64,000 nucleotides of DNA from Paracoccus amoyensis (GCF_014490725.1 NZ_JACOQL010000004.1:248001-312000); one strand, 5' to 3'; numbered from the stretch's first letter, positions 8,713 to 17,924 are shown. Program-made: numbers and translations. The notes: generated by a model from the letters alone, not told the origin.

Positions 8713-9425
8713 GTATCGTAAGTATTTTTACGAGATCATTTCACCCGGATAAAAACTTCGGTGCGGGAGGGCTCGGGTTTGAAAGGGATAATCGCGATTT
8801 TTCACTTCAAAGAGGAGTCACTTCGAGAATATATCACATAATAGATATTGATTTAACTGTCGGAAAGATTGTGAAGGTTTTCTGCGATTCCGATCACTCT
8901 CAAAATGCGGTCGCCCATCATGCTGTCAATGCGGCCGTCGATGCAGCCGAAACGGTATCTCACTCTCCCGTTCGCTCACTCGGCACCGGCCTGGCACTTG
9001 CACCAGGAAATCTTTATGTAAACTATCCCGATGCCAGCGGGCAAAGGCAGGTCCGTAGCTTTTACGTGGGACCGCCCAGCTCGTCAGCCGATTTTTATAT
9101 ACAAGTAGGAGGAGGAGGATCAGCAGGAAAACAGCATTGGGATATGATATATTACATTGTTATCAAAGCTGGAGATTTGCCTGGGCAGGGGGCGGCCGAG
9201 ACTCTAGGTAGAAGAGTGCTGAGACAAGCTGTTAGATCAAGCAGTTTTATTATCCGCCGCGGCTTCGGGCTTCTGACTCTCGGCGGCGCTGGATATGATG
9301 TTACTGTGAGGGTCGGTCGCGAGACCTACAGGAACCAGTTTCTCGATCAAGAGGTGCTTTCCGAAGAAGGTATGGCCCGAATTCGAGAGGCTGCTGAGGA
9401 TGTTTGGGAATACATGAAAGAATAG
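8709..9425 (+). CDS. Module protein B2: candidate T6SS cargo protein, function unknown
   Basis: 238 residues, intact version of the B family. The N-terminal about 95 residues are shared with B1 and contain TRSFHPDKNFGAGGLGF, a DNRDFS motif and an alanine/histidine-rich SDHSQNAVAHHAVNAAVDAA segment. The unique C-terminal part includes LYVNYPDASGQRQVRSFYVG, a glycine-rich IQVGGGGSAG and a moderately hydrophobic FGLLTLGGAGYDVTVRVG, and ends in an acidic helix. No signal peptide. I recognise no catalytic motif. A conserved front with a variable tail, immediately downstream of vgrG and upstream of PAAR, suggests a cargo effector whose N-terminal domain is for loading; that is inference. Confidence 0.65.
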   Translation: MSIVSIFTRSFHPDKNFGAGGLGFERDNRDFSLQRGVTSRIYHIIDIDLTVGKIVKVFCDSDHSQNAVAHHAVNAAVDAAETVSHSPVRSLGTGLALAPGNLYVNYPDASGQRQVRSFYVGPPSSSADFYIQVGGGGSAGKQHWDMIYYIVIKAGDLPGQGAAETLGRRVLRQAVRSSSFIIRRGFGLLTLGGAGYDVTVRVGRETYRNQFLDQEVLSEEGMARIREAAEDVWEYMKE

Positions 9426-9450
9426 GCTGACAAACCATGGAACTGGTGTA

Positions 9451-9621
9451 TTGAGGTGGATTCGTACGGCTCTGAGAGCTCTTCTCGATTATGGAATCGG
9501 TTATATTTTATGGGCACTTGGAGGGCTGGGTATAGGCATAGGGATACAGATGGACGTGTGGCCATTAGCGGTTCTTGGATTGTTTATGATTTTATGCGGG
9601 TTTTGGCTTGTGGGCGCTTAA
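9451..9621 (+). CDS. Small two-helix membrane protein, possible immunity protein
   Basis: 56 codons with a TTG start. The translation contains two hydrophobic helices separated by a short polar turn (YGIGYILWALGGLGIGIGI, then MDVWPLAVLGLFMILCGFWL), typical of a tiny integral membrane protein. It lies 25 bp after B2 on the same strand. An overlapping ORF in another frame (9456-9728) has no such character. The start is uncertain: no convincing ribosome binding site precedes the TTG, and the frame is open further upstream. A membrane immunity protein for B2 is one reading. Confidence 0.4.
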   Translation: MRWIRTALRALLDYGIGYILWALGGLGIGIGIQMDVWPLAVLGLFMILCGFWLVGA

Positions 9622-9647
9622 GGAAAGGACGACTGCAACATATTTTT

Positions 9648-9681
9648 AACCTGACCGGTTTGATTTCGAATCGGCCAGGTT
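9648..9681 (+). terminator. Hairpin at the end of the A-B module, terminator-like
   Basis: AACCTG.CCGGTT pairs with AATCGG.CAGGTT (12 pairs, one mismatch, one GU) around a short loop. There is no T-run behind it, so termination is only likely, not clear. The next 240 bp to the PAAR gene is very AT-rich and holds no gene that I can recognise. Confidence 0.4.
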
Positions 9682-9928
9682 CGTCATCCAAATTACTGCG
9701 AGTTTTTTATACTATTTTAAGGAAATAGATCTGAAAGTACGGTGTTGGGCATGTAGGGTTTAGTGAATATATTAATTTAATATAAGAAAATACACTAAAA
9801 CGTATTTTGTCCTAATTATGTGTCAGGAAAAATGTGGAATACATATGATCGATCCGGGTAAATTAAGATGATTTCCTGATATTAACAGAAGCAGTGAAAT
9901 CAGAAAATTGAAGGGCAAATATATAGAC

Positions 9929-10228
9929 ATGCCACGCTCCACCCGCCTTGGCGATATCGGTTCCGGCCACGCTTGTCATTTCCCGCCGACGCCCAGCATC
10001 GAAGCGTCGCCGGACGTCAACATTGACGGGATTGCAGCGGTGCGTCAGGGCGATGCCTACGGCCCGCATGGCTGCCCGTCCTGCCCGGCCCCGGCACATG
10101 GCCGGGCTCTCTCCGGGGGGTCTGGTTCGGTGTTCATCAACGGCCAGCCTGCCGGTCGGGTGGGCGATGCGATTTCCTGCGGCGGGGCGGCAGATGCGGG
10201 TTCCTCGACGGTGTTCATCGGCGACTGA
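9929..10228 (+). CDS. PAAR-repeat protein, T6SS spike tip
   Basis: 99 residues. PAAR proteins form a metal-binding cone that sharpens the VgrG spike and can carry effectors. Seen here: N-terminal RLGDIGSGHACHFPPTP, central VRQGDAYGPHGCPSCPAPAHG, and the repeated turn pattern GSGSVFINGQPAGRVGDAISCGG ending STVFIGD. Histidines and cysteines suited to metal binding are present. ATG 9929 is preferred over an upstream TTG at 9908. The gene has the high GC of the host genome, unlike the A-B module before it. It is a bare PAAR without an effector extension. Confidence 0.9.
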   Translation: MPRSTRLGDIGSGHACHFPPTPSIEASPDVNIDGIAAVRQGDAYGPHGCPSCPAPAHGRALSGGSGSVFINGQPAGRVGDAISCGGAADAGSSTVFIGD

Positions 10229-10615
10229 TCAGGTCACGGTCATGCGGCATGAGATTCACCGACCTTACAGCTTTCATCGGCCCAGTAAAAATTTCCTGCC
10301 CCGTCACAGCCAACAACAATCTCGGTTGAGGCCGAGAGATGGTTACGATTGCCGCCAAGCTGCGCATGCTTCTTTCCCCATGTGTGCATCGTCAAAGAAA
10401 CATTCTGCATTGGTTCAACGATAGCCTACTTGCTGCGCTTGGCGTGAAGTCCAATGGATTGGTATTCCATATGCCCACTCAACCTTCCGGCAGTTGCTAT
10501 TGCCGAAATGCGTTCGGCTTTTCGGCAGCGGGGGTGGCACTAAGCCGGTCCCATCTTTTGTGCTGTGCCGTATCGTTTTCGGCTATAAACGCCGCGTGAC
10601 TCTCGCCTTCTTTCC
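10229..10615 (+). other. Intergenic region upstream of imuA, no gene recognised
   Basis: About 390 bp between the PAAR gene and imuA. Open frames here have no protein-like features. It should contain the promoter of the mutagenesis cassette. I looked for the alphaproteobacterial LexA box (GTTC-N7-GTTC) and did not find a perfect one. Confidence 0.5.
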
Positions 10616-11203
10616 ATGACCGCCATGCCGTATTCCGCCCTCACCGCTTATCCGCTTCGTTCTGCCCGCGTCCATGAAGTGACCGGTCCGTCTGCGGCCA
10701 GCTTTGTGTTGTGGAGCGCCCAGCAGATGCGCGCGGATCTTCTGTGGGTGCGGGAAGGCTGGCGGTCCGAGCAACTTAATCCGCTGGGGTTTGGCGGTTT
10801 CGATCCGGCGCGGCTGATCATGGCCGAGACACGAGAGCAGACAGAAACGCTGGCCGTGGCCGAAGAAGCCCTGCGCGATGGTGTCGTCGCCATGGTCGCG
10901 TTGGAGATCACCGCGCCGCTGAGTCTGACCGCCGGGCGGCGGTTGCAGCTTGCGGCTCAGGCCGGAGGTGCCACGGGGGTCTGTCTGATCCCTGAAGGCA
11001 TGGGCAGCAATGCGGCCGAGACGCGCTGGCATTGTGCACCGGTCTTCGACAGGGACGACTCGACTCTGCAATGCTGGCGGCTTATCAAGAACAAATCAGG
11101 AACACTAGGATCTTGGCATGTTCGATGGGATGCACAGGCGTGTCGTGTCGCTGTGGTTCCCCCGGCTGGCAACGGACCGGGTTCTGCGGGCGCGTCCGAC
11201 TGA
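10616..11203 (+). CDS. imuA: ImuA-like protein of the mutagenesis cassette
   Basis: 195 residues, RecA-fold-like accessory factor that works with ImuB and DnaE2 in damage-induced mutagenesis (family knowledge). The N-terminus RVHEVTGPSAASFVLW and the segment LLWVREGWRSEQLNP...FDPARLIMAET resemble alphaproteobacterial ImuA. Identification leans heavily on the position directly before imuB. The C-terminus overlaps imuB by about 74 bp. Start ATG 10616; ATG 10625 is an alternative. Confidence 0.8.
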   Translation: MTAMPYSALTAYPLRSARVHEVTGPSAASFVLWSAQQMRADLLWVREGWRSEQLNPLGFGGFDPARLIMAETREQTETLAVAEEALRDGVVAMVALEITAPLSLTAGRRLQLAAQAGGATGVCLIPEGMGSNAAETRWHCAPVFDRDDSTLQCWRLIKNKSGTLGSWHVRWDAQACRVAVVPPAGNGPGSAGASD

Positions 11204-12572
11204 TCGCCCCTTCGTTCTGACGCTGACGGAAAGCAACACCAATCGGGTCTATTGCCTGAATGTGGCGGCCGAACGGCAGGGCCTTTATCGCGGGATCAGC
11301 TTTTCGGACGCACGGGCCTTTTGCCCCGGACTGGTCAGCATGCCCGCCCGGCCCGATCTGGAGGCACAGTTCCTGACCGTCCTGCGGCGGTGGGCACTGC
11401 GCTGGTGCCCCTGGGTGGGGCGCGAGGGGCGTGATGGTCTGGTGCTGGACGTGACCGGCTCGGCGCATTTGTTCGGCGGGGAAGAAGCAATGCTGAGAGA
11501 GATGCGACAGCGGCTGGCCCGCACCCGGCTCTCCGTCCGAATCGGGTTGGCAGAGACGCGGGGCGCAGCCTGGGCGCGGGCACATTATGGCGAAGGTGCC
11601 GCGCTGGCCGATCTGCCGGTCGAAGCGTTGCGGCTGGACAGCGACACGGCCATCGGGTTGAAACGCATGGGGCTGCGGCGCATCGGCCAGCTATCTGCGA
11701 CACCGCGCGCGCCCCTGACGCGCCGTTTCGGGCCCGGTCTGCTGATGCGGCTGGATCAGGCGCTTGGGTATCAACCCGAACAGATCAGCCCCGAGGTCGA
11801 GCCGCCTCATTACGGCGTGCGCATGACCCTGCCTGAACCGATCGGACTGGAAAGCGATGTGATGGCGGCGGCGGATCGCTTGCTGACCCGCCTGTGCGAC
11901 AAGTTGCGTGCGCAGGATACGGGCGCGCGGGTGCTGTGCCTGACGCTGCGGCGGGTCGATAGCCACGCCCAGCAGGTCGAACTGCGTCTGGCCCGTCCGA
12001 TGCGCGATCCGGCCCGCATTCTGCCGCTGTTTCAGCGGGGCGTGTCGCAGGTGGATGCAGGTTTCGGCATCGATCAAGTCCGGCTGGAGGCGGTGCAGGT
12101 CGAACCGCTGCTTTCTGAACAGCTCAACAGCACCGGCACCCGCGATCCGGGACGGATGAATGATCTGATCACCCGTATTGGCACACGAATCGGGTTGGAC
12201 AACGTGCGGCGGTTCCTGCCCGCTGACAGCCATATCCCAGAACGTGCCTTTATCATCGCGTCAGCGGCCTATTCGCAACCAGACAGCAACTGGGCCAGTC
12301 CGCATCCCAGACCCGTTCTGATCTTTCCGCCCGAACCGATCATCGCCACCGGCCCGCGCCCGCCCGAGCATTTCCGCTGGCGGCGGATGGCGCTGACCAC
12401 CGGACGCGCCACGGGCCCCGAACGGATCGCGCCGGAATGGTGGCTGGATGATCCGAATTGGCATAGCGGTCTGCGCGACTATTGGCGGGTCGAAACAGTG
12501 CAGGGGCGGCGGTTGTGGCTGTTTCACACTCCGCAAAATCCCGGCTGGTTCGTACAGGGGGAATTCGCATGA
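11130..12572 (+). CDS. imuB: ImuB, Y-family DNA polymerase-like protein
   Basis: 480 residues. It bridges ImuA, DnaE2 and the beta clamp in translesion synthesis (known for the family). The polymerase-like N-terminus is recognisable (VSLWFPRLATDRVLR, ERQGLYRGISFSDARAFCPG, LVLDVTGSAHLFGG), but the acidic metal ligands of active Y polymerases are missing: the first motif has no D in the FPR region and the usual DE pair before the LDVTG motif is absent. This is typical of ImuB, which is not a polymerase itself. Start ATG 11130 (MHRRVVSL) is preferred to 11118. Its stop overlaps the dnaE2 ATG (ATGA). Confidence 0.88.
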   Translation: MHRRVVSLWFPRLATDRVLRARPTDRPFVLTLTESNTNRVYCLNVAAERQGLYRGISFSDARAFCPGLVSMPARPDLEAQFLTVLRRWALRWCPWVGREGRDGLVLDVTGSAHLFGGEEAMLREMRQRLARTRLSVRIGLAETRGAAWARAHYGEGAALADLPVEALRLDSDTAIGLKRMGLRRIGQLSATPRAPLTRRFGPGLLMRLDQALGYQPEQISPEVEPPHYGVRMTLPEPIGLESDVMAAADRLLTRLCDKLRAQDTGARVLCLTLRRVDSHAQQVELRLARPMRDPARILPLFQRGVSQVDAGFGIDQVRLEAVQVEPLLSEQLNSTGTRDPGRMNDLITRIGTRIGLDNVRRFLPADSHIPERAFIIASAAYSQPDSNWASPHPRPVLIFPPEPIIATGPRPPEHFRWRRMALTTGRATGPERIAPEWWLDDPNWHSGLRDYWRVETVQGRRLWLFHTPQNPGWFVQGEFA

Positions 12573-15500
12573 ATGCGCCTTGCTACGCTGAACTCTGTGT
12601 CACCACGAATTTCACCTTTTTGACCGGCGCTTCTCACCCCGAAGAGCTGATCGCCCGCGCCGCCGAACTGGGGCTGGAGGCCATCGCCATCACCGACCGC
12701 AATTCGCTGGCTGGCGTGGTGCGGGCCTATCGCGCGCTGCAAATCCTGAAAGAAAAGGCAGAAGACAGCATTCGCATCCGCTCGCAACACCGGGTGGACA
12801 ATTCTTCGCGGCAGGAAACCGGATCGCCCGGCGATATTCCGCGCCCGCCCTCGCCGCATCTGCCGAAGCTGATCGTCGGAACCCGGCTGGTGCTGCGGGA
12901 TGGGGCGGCGGAATGGATCGCATTGCCCACCGACAAACCGGCTTACCAGCGGCTGACGCGGTTGCTGACCCTTGGCAAGCGGCGCGCAGGCAAAGGGGAA
13001 TGCCATCTGGACATGGCCGATCTGCTGGAGGATTGCACAGGGATGATCCTGATCGCATTGGCCAACGGGTCTCCCGGCGTGGCGGATGAGATCGCGCAGA
13101 TGCGCCACCGCTATCCCGGTCATGTCTTTACCGGCGCCGCGCCCCGCTATGACGGATCGGATCAAGCCTGGCTGGCGGATTGCGCACGGCTGGCACGGCA
13201 GACCGCCGCGCCCATGGTCGCCTTGGGCGATGTGCTGATGCACCGCGCCAGCCGTCGCCAACTGGCCGATGTGTTGACCTGTATGCGGCTGGGCTGCACC
13301 ATCGACCAGATCGGCCGGAACGCCTTGCCCAATGCCGAACGCCGCCTGAAAGGGGCTGCGGATATGGCGCGCATGTTCGCCGATCATCCCGCCGCCCTGC
13401 ACCGCACGATCCAGATCGCGGATCTTTGCAGCTTCGATCTTGGTCAACTCAGCTATGATTACCCGGACGAAATCGCGGATGACGAAAAGCCCATGACGCG
13501 GCTGACCCGGCTTGCCAACGAAGGTCTGGCGCGGCGCTATCCGAACGGCGCCACCGACAAGGCGCGACAGCTGATGGCCAAGGAACTGGCCGTGGTCGAG
13601 GAGCTGAACTTTCCCGCCTATTTTCTGACTGTCCATGACATCGTCCAATACGCCCGCTCGCAAGGCATCCTGTGTCAGGGGCGCGGGTCGGCGGCCAATT
13701 CGGTCCTGTGTTATCTTCTGGGGATCACCGATGTGAAACCCGAACTGATCGGCATGGTGTTCGAGCGTTTCATCTCGCGCCACCGCGGCGAGCCGCCCGA
13801 TATCGACGTGGATTTTGAACATGAACGCCGCGAAGAGGTGATCCAGTGGATTTATCGCAAATACGGACGCCACCGCGCCGGCCTTTGCGCGACGGTGATC
13901 CATTTCCGCTCTCGCGCCGCGATCCGCGAGGTCGGCAAGGTCATGGGGCTGAGCCAGGACGTGACCGCAGGTCTGTCGGGGCAGATCTGGGGCTATTCCA
14001 ACGACGGTCCCGACCTTGACCGGGTGCGCCAGCTTGGGCTTGACCCCTCGGACCGGCGCCTTGCCCAGACCCGCGGCTAATCGGCGAGATCATCGGCTTT
14101 CCGCGGCACCTCAGCCAGCATGTCGGCGGTTTCGTCATCACCAAGGGCCGGTTGGACGAGATGTGTCCCATCGAAAATGCCGCGATGGAGGATCGCACCA
14201 TCATCGAATGGGACAAGGATGACATCGACGTTCTGAAAATCCTCAAAGTCGATGTGCTTGGCTTGGGCATGCTGACCTGTATCCGCAAGGCTTTCGGGCT
14301 GCTGGCTGTTCACGAACACCTGCCACTTTCGCTGGCGACCGTCCCGCCCGAGGATGAGGCGACCTATCAGATGCTTCAGGTGGCCGATGCGGTGGGCGTC
14401 TTTCAGGTCGAAAGCCGGGCGCAGATGAACTTCCTGCCCCGGATGAAGCCGAAGGAATTCTATGATCTGGTGATCGAGGTCGCCATCGTCCGCCCCGGCC
14501 CAATTCAGGGCGGCATGGTCCAGCCCTATATCCGCCGTCGCCAGAAGCTGGAGGCACCCGAACCCTTCGGCCCCGCGCTGGAACAGGTCACGCACCGCAC
14601 CCTTGGCGTGCCGCTGTTTCAGGAACAGGCCCTGCAAATCGCCGAGGTCGGCGCCGGCTATACCGCCGAAGAAGCCGACAAGCTGCGCCGCTCACTTGCC
14701 AGTTTCCGGCGCATGGGCACGATTGGCGAGCATCGCGACAAGTTCATCGCCGGCATGCTGGCCAACGGCTACAGCGAAGATGTCGCGGCCCGCTGCTTTG
14801 GTCAGATCGAGGGTTTCGCGGATTACGGTTTTCCCGAAAGCCACGCCGCGGCCTTTGCGCTGCTGGTCTATGTCTCGGCCTGGCTGAAACGCCATCATCC
14901 GGCGGTCTTTGCCTGCGCATTGCTGAACAGTCAGCCGATGGGGTTCTATGCGCCCGCCCAGATCGTGCGGGACGCGCGCGAACATCAGGTGGAGGTGCGG
15001 CCGATCTGCGTGAATGCCAGCGCGTGGGACAATACGTTGGAGCGCCGCAGCGACGGGGCGCTTGCGTTGCGACTTGGGTTTCGCCAGATCAAGGGCTTCC
15101 GGCAGGAGGACGCGGATTGGATCACCGCTGCGCGCGGCAACGGCTATCGCGACCCCGAAACCGTCTGGCTGCGCGCCGGCATCGCCCCTGCTGTGTTGGA
15201 ACGGCTGGCCGAGGCGGATGGTTTTGCAGGGATCGGCCTGACGCGCCGTGATGCGCTGTGGCAGGTTCGGGCGATCCGTTCCCCCGCGGCCCTGCCGCTG
15301 TTCAACGATCCCATCGACGGCGAGGCAATTGCCGAGCCTGTCGTGACCCTGCCGCAGATGCAGATCGGCGAAGAGGTGGTCGAGGATTATGTGGCCACCC
15401 GTCTGACCTTGCGCGCGCATCCGATGGAGCTGTTGCGCCCCACACTGCCCGGCCTGACGCGCCATGACGCACTGGCCTGCGCTCCGCTGCGACAAACCAC

Positions 15501-15879
15501 CGTCTGCGGCCTCGTTATCACCCGCCAACGCCCCGGAACGGCATCTGGCGTTGTCTTTCTGACGCTGGAGGATGAAACCGGCGTGTCGAACGTGGTTGTC
15601 TGGCGCAAGATATTCGAAAAATTTCGCCGCACCGTCATGGGCGGTCGCCTGCTGCGCGTCACCGGACGGTTGCAACGCGAGGGCATCGTCGTCCATCTGA
15701 TCGCCGAGGTGATCGAGGATGTGTCGCATCGCCTGTCCGATCTGGGCCATCCCATGGATACCACCATCGGCCAGACCACGGCCAAAACTGACAACGCCCC
15801 CAAACCTTTGCCAGCGCCCCGCGCCATGCATCCCCGCGACCAAGCCAAACGCCTGTTCCCCAGCCGGGATTTTCACTGA
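12569..15879 (+). CDS. dnaE2: Error-prone DNA polymerase DnaE2, interrupted by a one-base frameshift
   Basis: C-family polymerase for damage-induced mutagenesis. The first frame (12569-14080) has the PHP domain start (YAELCVTTNFTFLTGASHPEE in two parts) and the palm motif PPDIDVDFEHERREE with the catalytic aspartates. At 14071-14074 one base is missing: ...LAQT is followed by RG-stop, while the second frame from 14074 continues as RLIGEIIGFPRHLSQH. That second part, to 15879, contains the remaining fingers, helix-hairpin-helix and OB regions (FQEQALQIAEVGAGYT, VSNVVVWRKIFEKF). Restoring one base gives about 1,103 residues, normal for the family. Either a true loss-of-function allele or a sequencing error. 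ATGA overlap with imuB. Confidence 0.9.
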
Positions 15880-16209
15880 AGAGGAAAAAGAATGCGCCAC
15901 GCGGGCACGACGAATGGCGGGAATGACGCGCTGTATCACAGCATGAGAGAGAGGTGACGAAGGGCGGCTTTGGACCGGTTTCAACCACAACACCTACTTC
16001 GCGATGAGTTGTGCCGGCCGACCATCCAACAAGGCAGATCGAACTTGCGAAAAGCGTTCCTCGATACGACAAAAAGATGCGACCGCTGTGAGGTGAGTTA
16101 TATCAATGATTTATGAAAGTGCTGACCGTCCCAGGGTCGGCCATCACGTTCTTTCCTGAAAATCCCTGAGATGTGGGGCCGGCGCTGGCAAACGACTGTT
16201 GCGTCGGCT
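15880..16209. other. Intergenic region between convergent dnaE2 and the iscR-like gene
   Basis: About 330 bp. No ORF with protein-like features. A 7-bp stem (GCTGACC / GGTCGGC, 16122-16142) lacks a T-run on either strand, so a terminator is not supported. Confidence 0.4.
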
Positions 16210-16668
16210 TTATTCGTCCACGACATTCAGGATTTGCGGCAGGGCAGGGCAGGGCAGCAGCTGGTTTTTCGCCACATCAGCCAGCGTGTGGTTGTGCAGA
16301 AAAACATAGACATGCGCCGACAGGCTTTCCCAAAGGCGGTTTGACAGCGTTTGGGCGCGCGATCCCGAAATCCCGCCCGATGCGCCCGCGCCGATATGCA
16401 TGGCGCTGACGGTTTCATCGACAGCCTCAAGTATCTCAGCAACGCGGATGGTTTCAGGCGCGCGGGCAAGGCGATAGCCACCACCCGGTCCGCGAACCGA
16501 TGCGACCAGCCCCGCGCGGCGGAGGCGAACAAAAAGCTGTTCCAGATATGGCAGCGAGATATCCTGACGTTCGGAAATTTCCGCAAGCGATGTCAGATTA
16601 TCCTTGTTTGCCGTGGCAAGATCGACAAGTGCGATGATCGCATAGCGCCCTTTTGTGGACAGTTTCAC
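16210..16668 (-). CDS. iscR: Rrf2-family regulator, IscR-like, lacking the usual cysteine cluster
   Basis: 152 residues. Winged-helix repressor: MKLSTKGRYAIIALVDLA, LPYLEQLFVRLRRAGLV and SVRGPGGGYRLAR are signature IscR/Rrf2 sequences. In the region where IscR normally has three cysteines binding [2Fe-2S], this protein reads AMHIGAGASGGISGSRAQ, with none; its only cysteine is near the end (LLPCPAL). Rhodobacter IscR is also known to have atypical ligation. The start is GTG at 16668 with AAGGGGA upstream. It would regulate Fe-S assembly genes, but no suf/isc genes are in the window. Divergent from the hydrolase gene. Confidence 0.85.
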   Translation of the reverse strand: MKLSTKGRYAIIALVDLATANKDNLTSLAEISERQDISLPYLEQLFVRLRRAGLVASVRGPGGGYRLARAPETIRVAEILEAVDETVSAMHIGAGASGGISGSRAQTLSNRLWESLSAHVYVFLHNHTLADVAKNQLLPCPALPQILNVVDE

Positions 16669-16833
16669 AGTCAGATCCCCTTATATCTACGGCATTCCAT
16701 TGACGGCTGGCGCACGCCCGCGCTATGCCGCCAAGGCACGTTTCTTGCGTAACAGCCGCAGGCATACCAGATAATTGATCTAGAAGTCGCGCGCTAACGC
16801 GTCAAGAAACCATTAAATCCCTGAAGGAAGCCG

Positions 16834-17496
16834 ATGCCCGAGCTGATTTTCCCTGGCCCCGAGGGCCGCCTTGAAGGCCGTTATCATCCGCAACCGGGCA
16901 AACCCGACGCCCCGATTGCTATCGTGTTGCACCCGCACCCGCAATATGGCGGGACGATGAATAACCGTGTCGTCTATAATCTGCATTACGCGTTCCATAA
17001 GATGGGCTTTACCGTAATGCGCTTCAATTTCCGTGGCGTGGGCCGCAGCCAGGGTGAATTCGATCAGGGTATCGGCGAGCTGTCCGATGCCGCCTCGGCG
17101 CTGGATTACTTGCAAGCGATGAACCCGAACAGCAAGCATTGCTGGGTCGCGGGGTTCAGCTTTGGCGCGTGGATCGGGATGCAGTTGCTGATGCGCCGCC
17201 CCGAAATCACCGGCTTTATCAGCGTCGCTCCGCCGGCAAACATGTATGATTTCAGCTTCCTTGCGCCCTGTCCGTCGTCGGGTTTGATCGTCAACGGCAC
17301 GGCCGACCGCGTCGCCCCCCCCAAGGATACGCATACGCTGGTCAACAAGCTGCGCGAACAGAAGGGCATTACCGTCACGCACGAAGAAATTGAGGGTGCC
17401 GATCACTTCTTCCGCGATGATGAAACGCATATGAAGCCGATGATCGATCTGGTGCAGGGCTATGTGCGCCGTCGCCTGACTGAAAGCAGCCGGTGA
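16834..17496 (+). CDS. Alpha/beta hydrolase
   Basis: 220 residues. Motifs of the alpha/beta fold: VLHPHPQYGGTMNN (oxyanion loop), FNFRGVGRSQGEFD, the nucleophile elbow AGFSFGAW with the serine, an acid in GTADRVAPP and the histidine in GADHFFRDD. The substrate is unknown. Homologues are commonly found beside iscR/suf genes in Rhodobacteraceae. Its stop overlaps the next gene's GTG (GTGA), so the three genes 16834-19051 form an operon. Confidence 0.85.
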   Translation: MPELIFPGPEGRLEGRYHPQPGKPDAPIAIVLHPHPQYGGTMNNRVVYNLHYAFHKMGFTVMRFNFRGVGRSQGEFDQGIGELSDAASALDYLQAMNPNSKHCWVAGFSFGAWIGMQLLMRRPEITGFISVAPPANMYDFSFLAPCPSSGLIVNGTADRVAPPKDTHTLVNKLREQKGITVTHEEIEGADHFFRDDETHMKPMIDLVQGYVRRRLTESSR

Positions 17497-17924
17497 TACG
17501 ATTGACTGGCGGGGGCTGGCTGCTGTTCGCGGTCGGCCTCGCCTTTGCTTTGACGTTCCTGTCCGCATCGCTTTTGCAGGATATCGGTGATTGTGCTGCA
17601 CGCCTTGTTGCGGGGCAGGACATTCAGGACCGGGTCTGGGACCATCTTCGCCCGCTGGATTTCCTGATCTTTCTGGCCTGCGTGATCCCCTCGGCGCTTT
17701 GGGCGACTTTCCTTCGCGGTCGCAGACAATGGGCGCAGCTTGGCGGAACGATTGTTCTGGCGGCGATGATTGGGTGGCATATGTATCGCACCTATTCCGG
17801 GTTGTGTTCGGTGACGGATCTGTTCGGCAGCCGTGAACTGGTGATCTATGTGTTCTTTGCGCTGCTGATGACCATGCTGATCCGGCGCGGGGCAGAGCTT
17901 TGGGCTGAAAGGGCAGGGGAATGA
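17493..17924 (+). CDS. Integral membrane protein of unknown function
   Basis: 143 residues, GTG start overlapping the hydrolase stop. About four hydrophobic helices: WLLFAVGLAFALTFLSASL, LDFLIFLACVIPSALWATF, LGGTIVLAAMIGWHMY and LVIYVFFALLMTMLI. Two cysteines lie in the loops. No family recognised. It sits inside a tightly packed operon (four-base overlaps on both sides) between a hydrolase and the tandem HD protein. Confidence 0.75.
   Translation: MIRLTGGGWLLFAVGLAFALTFLSASLLQDIGDCAARLVAGQDIQDRVWDHLRPLDFLIFLACVIPSALWATFLRGRRQWAQLGGTIVLAAMIGWHMYRTYSGLCSVTDLFGSRELVIYVFFALLMTMLIRRGAELWAERAGE

Noticed and set aside
9456..9728. 90-codon ORF after B2
   Set aside because: No protein-like character; the overlapping frame 9451-9621 encodes two clear membrane helices instead.
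5758..10228. tRNA-Tyr 3' end repeated as an attachment site
   Set aside because: No second copy of the tRNA end was seen downstream and there is no integrase gene.
10339..10599. 86-codon ORF between PAAR and imuA
   Set aside because: No ribosome binding site or recognisable motif, atypical composition; probably chance.
10500..10680. LexA box for the imuA-imuB-dnaE2 cassette
   Set aside because: Only GTTCTGCCCGCGTCC inside imuA comes close to GTTC-N7-GTTC, with one mismatch and in a poor position; not called.
16122..16142. Hairpin as a terminator between dnaE2 and iscR
   Set aside because: Seven pairs only and no T-run on either strand.
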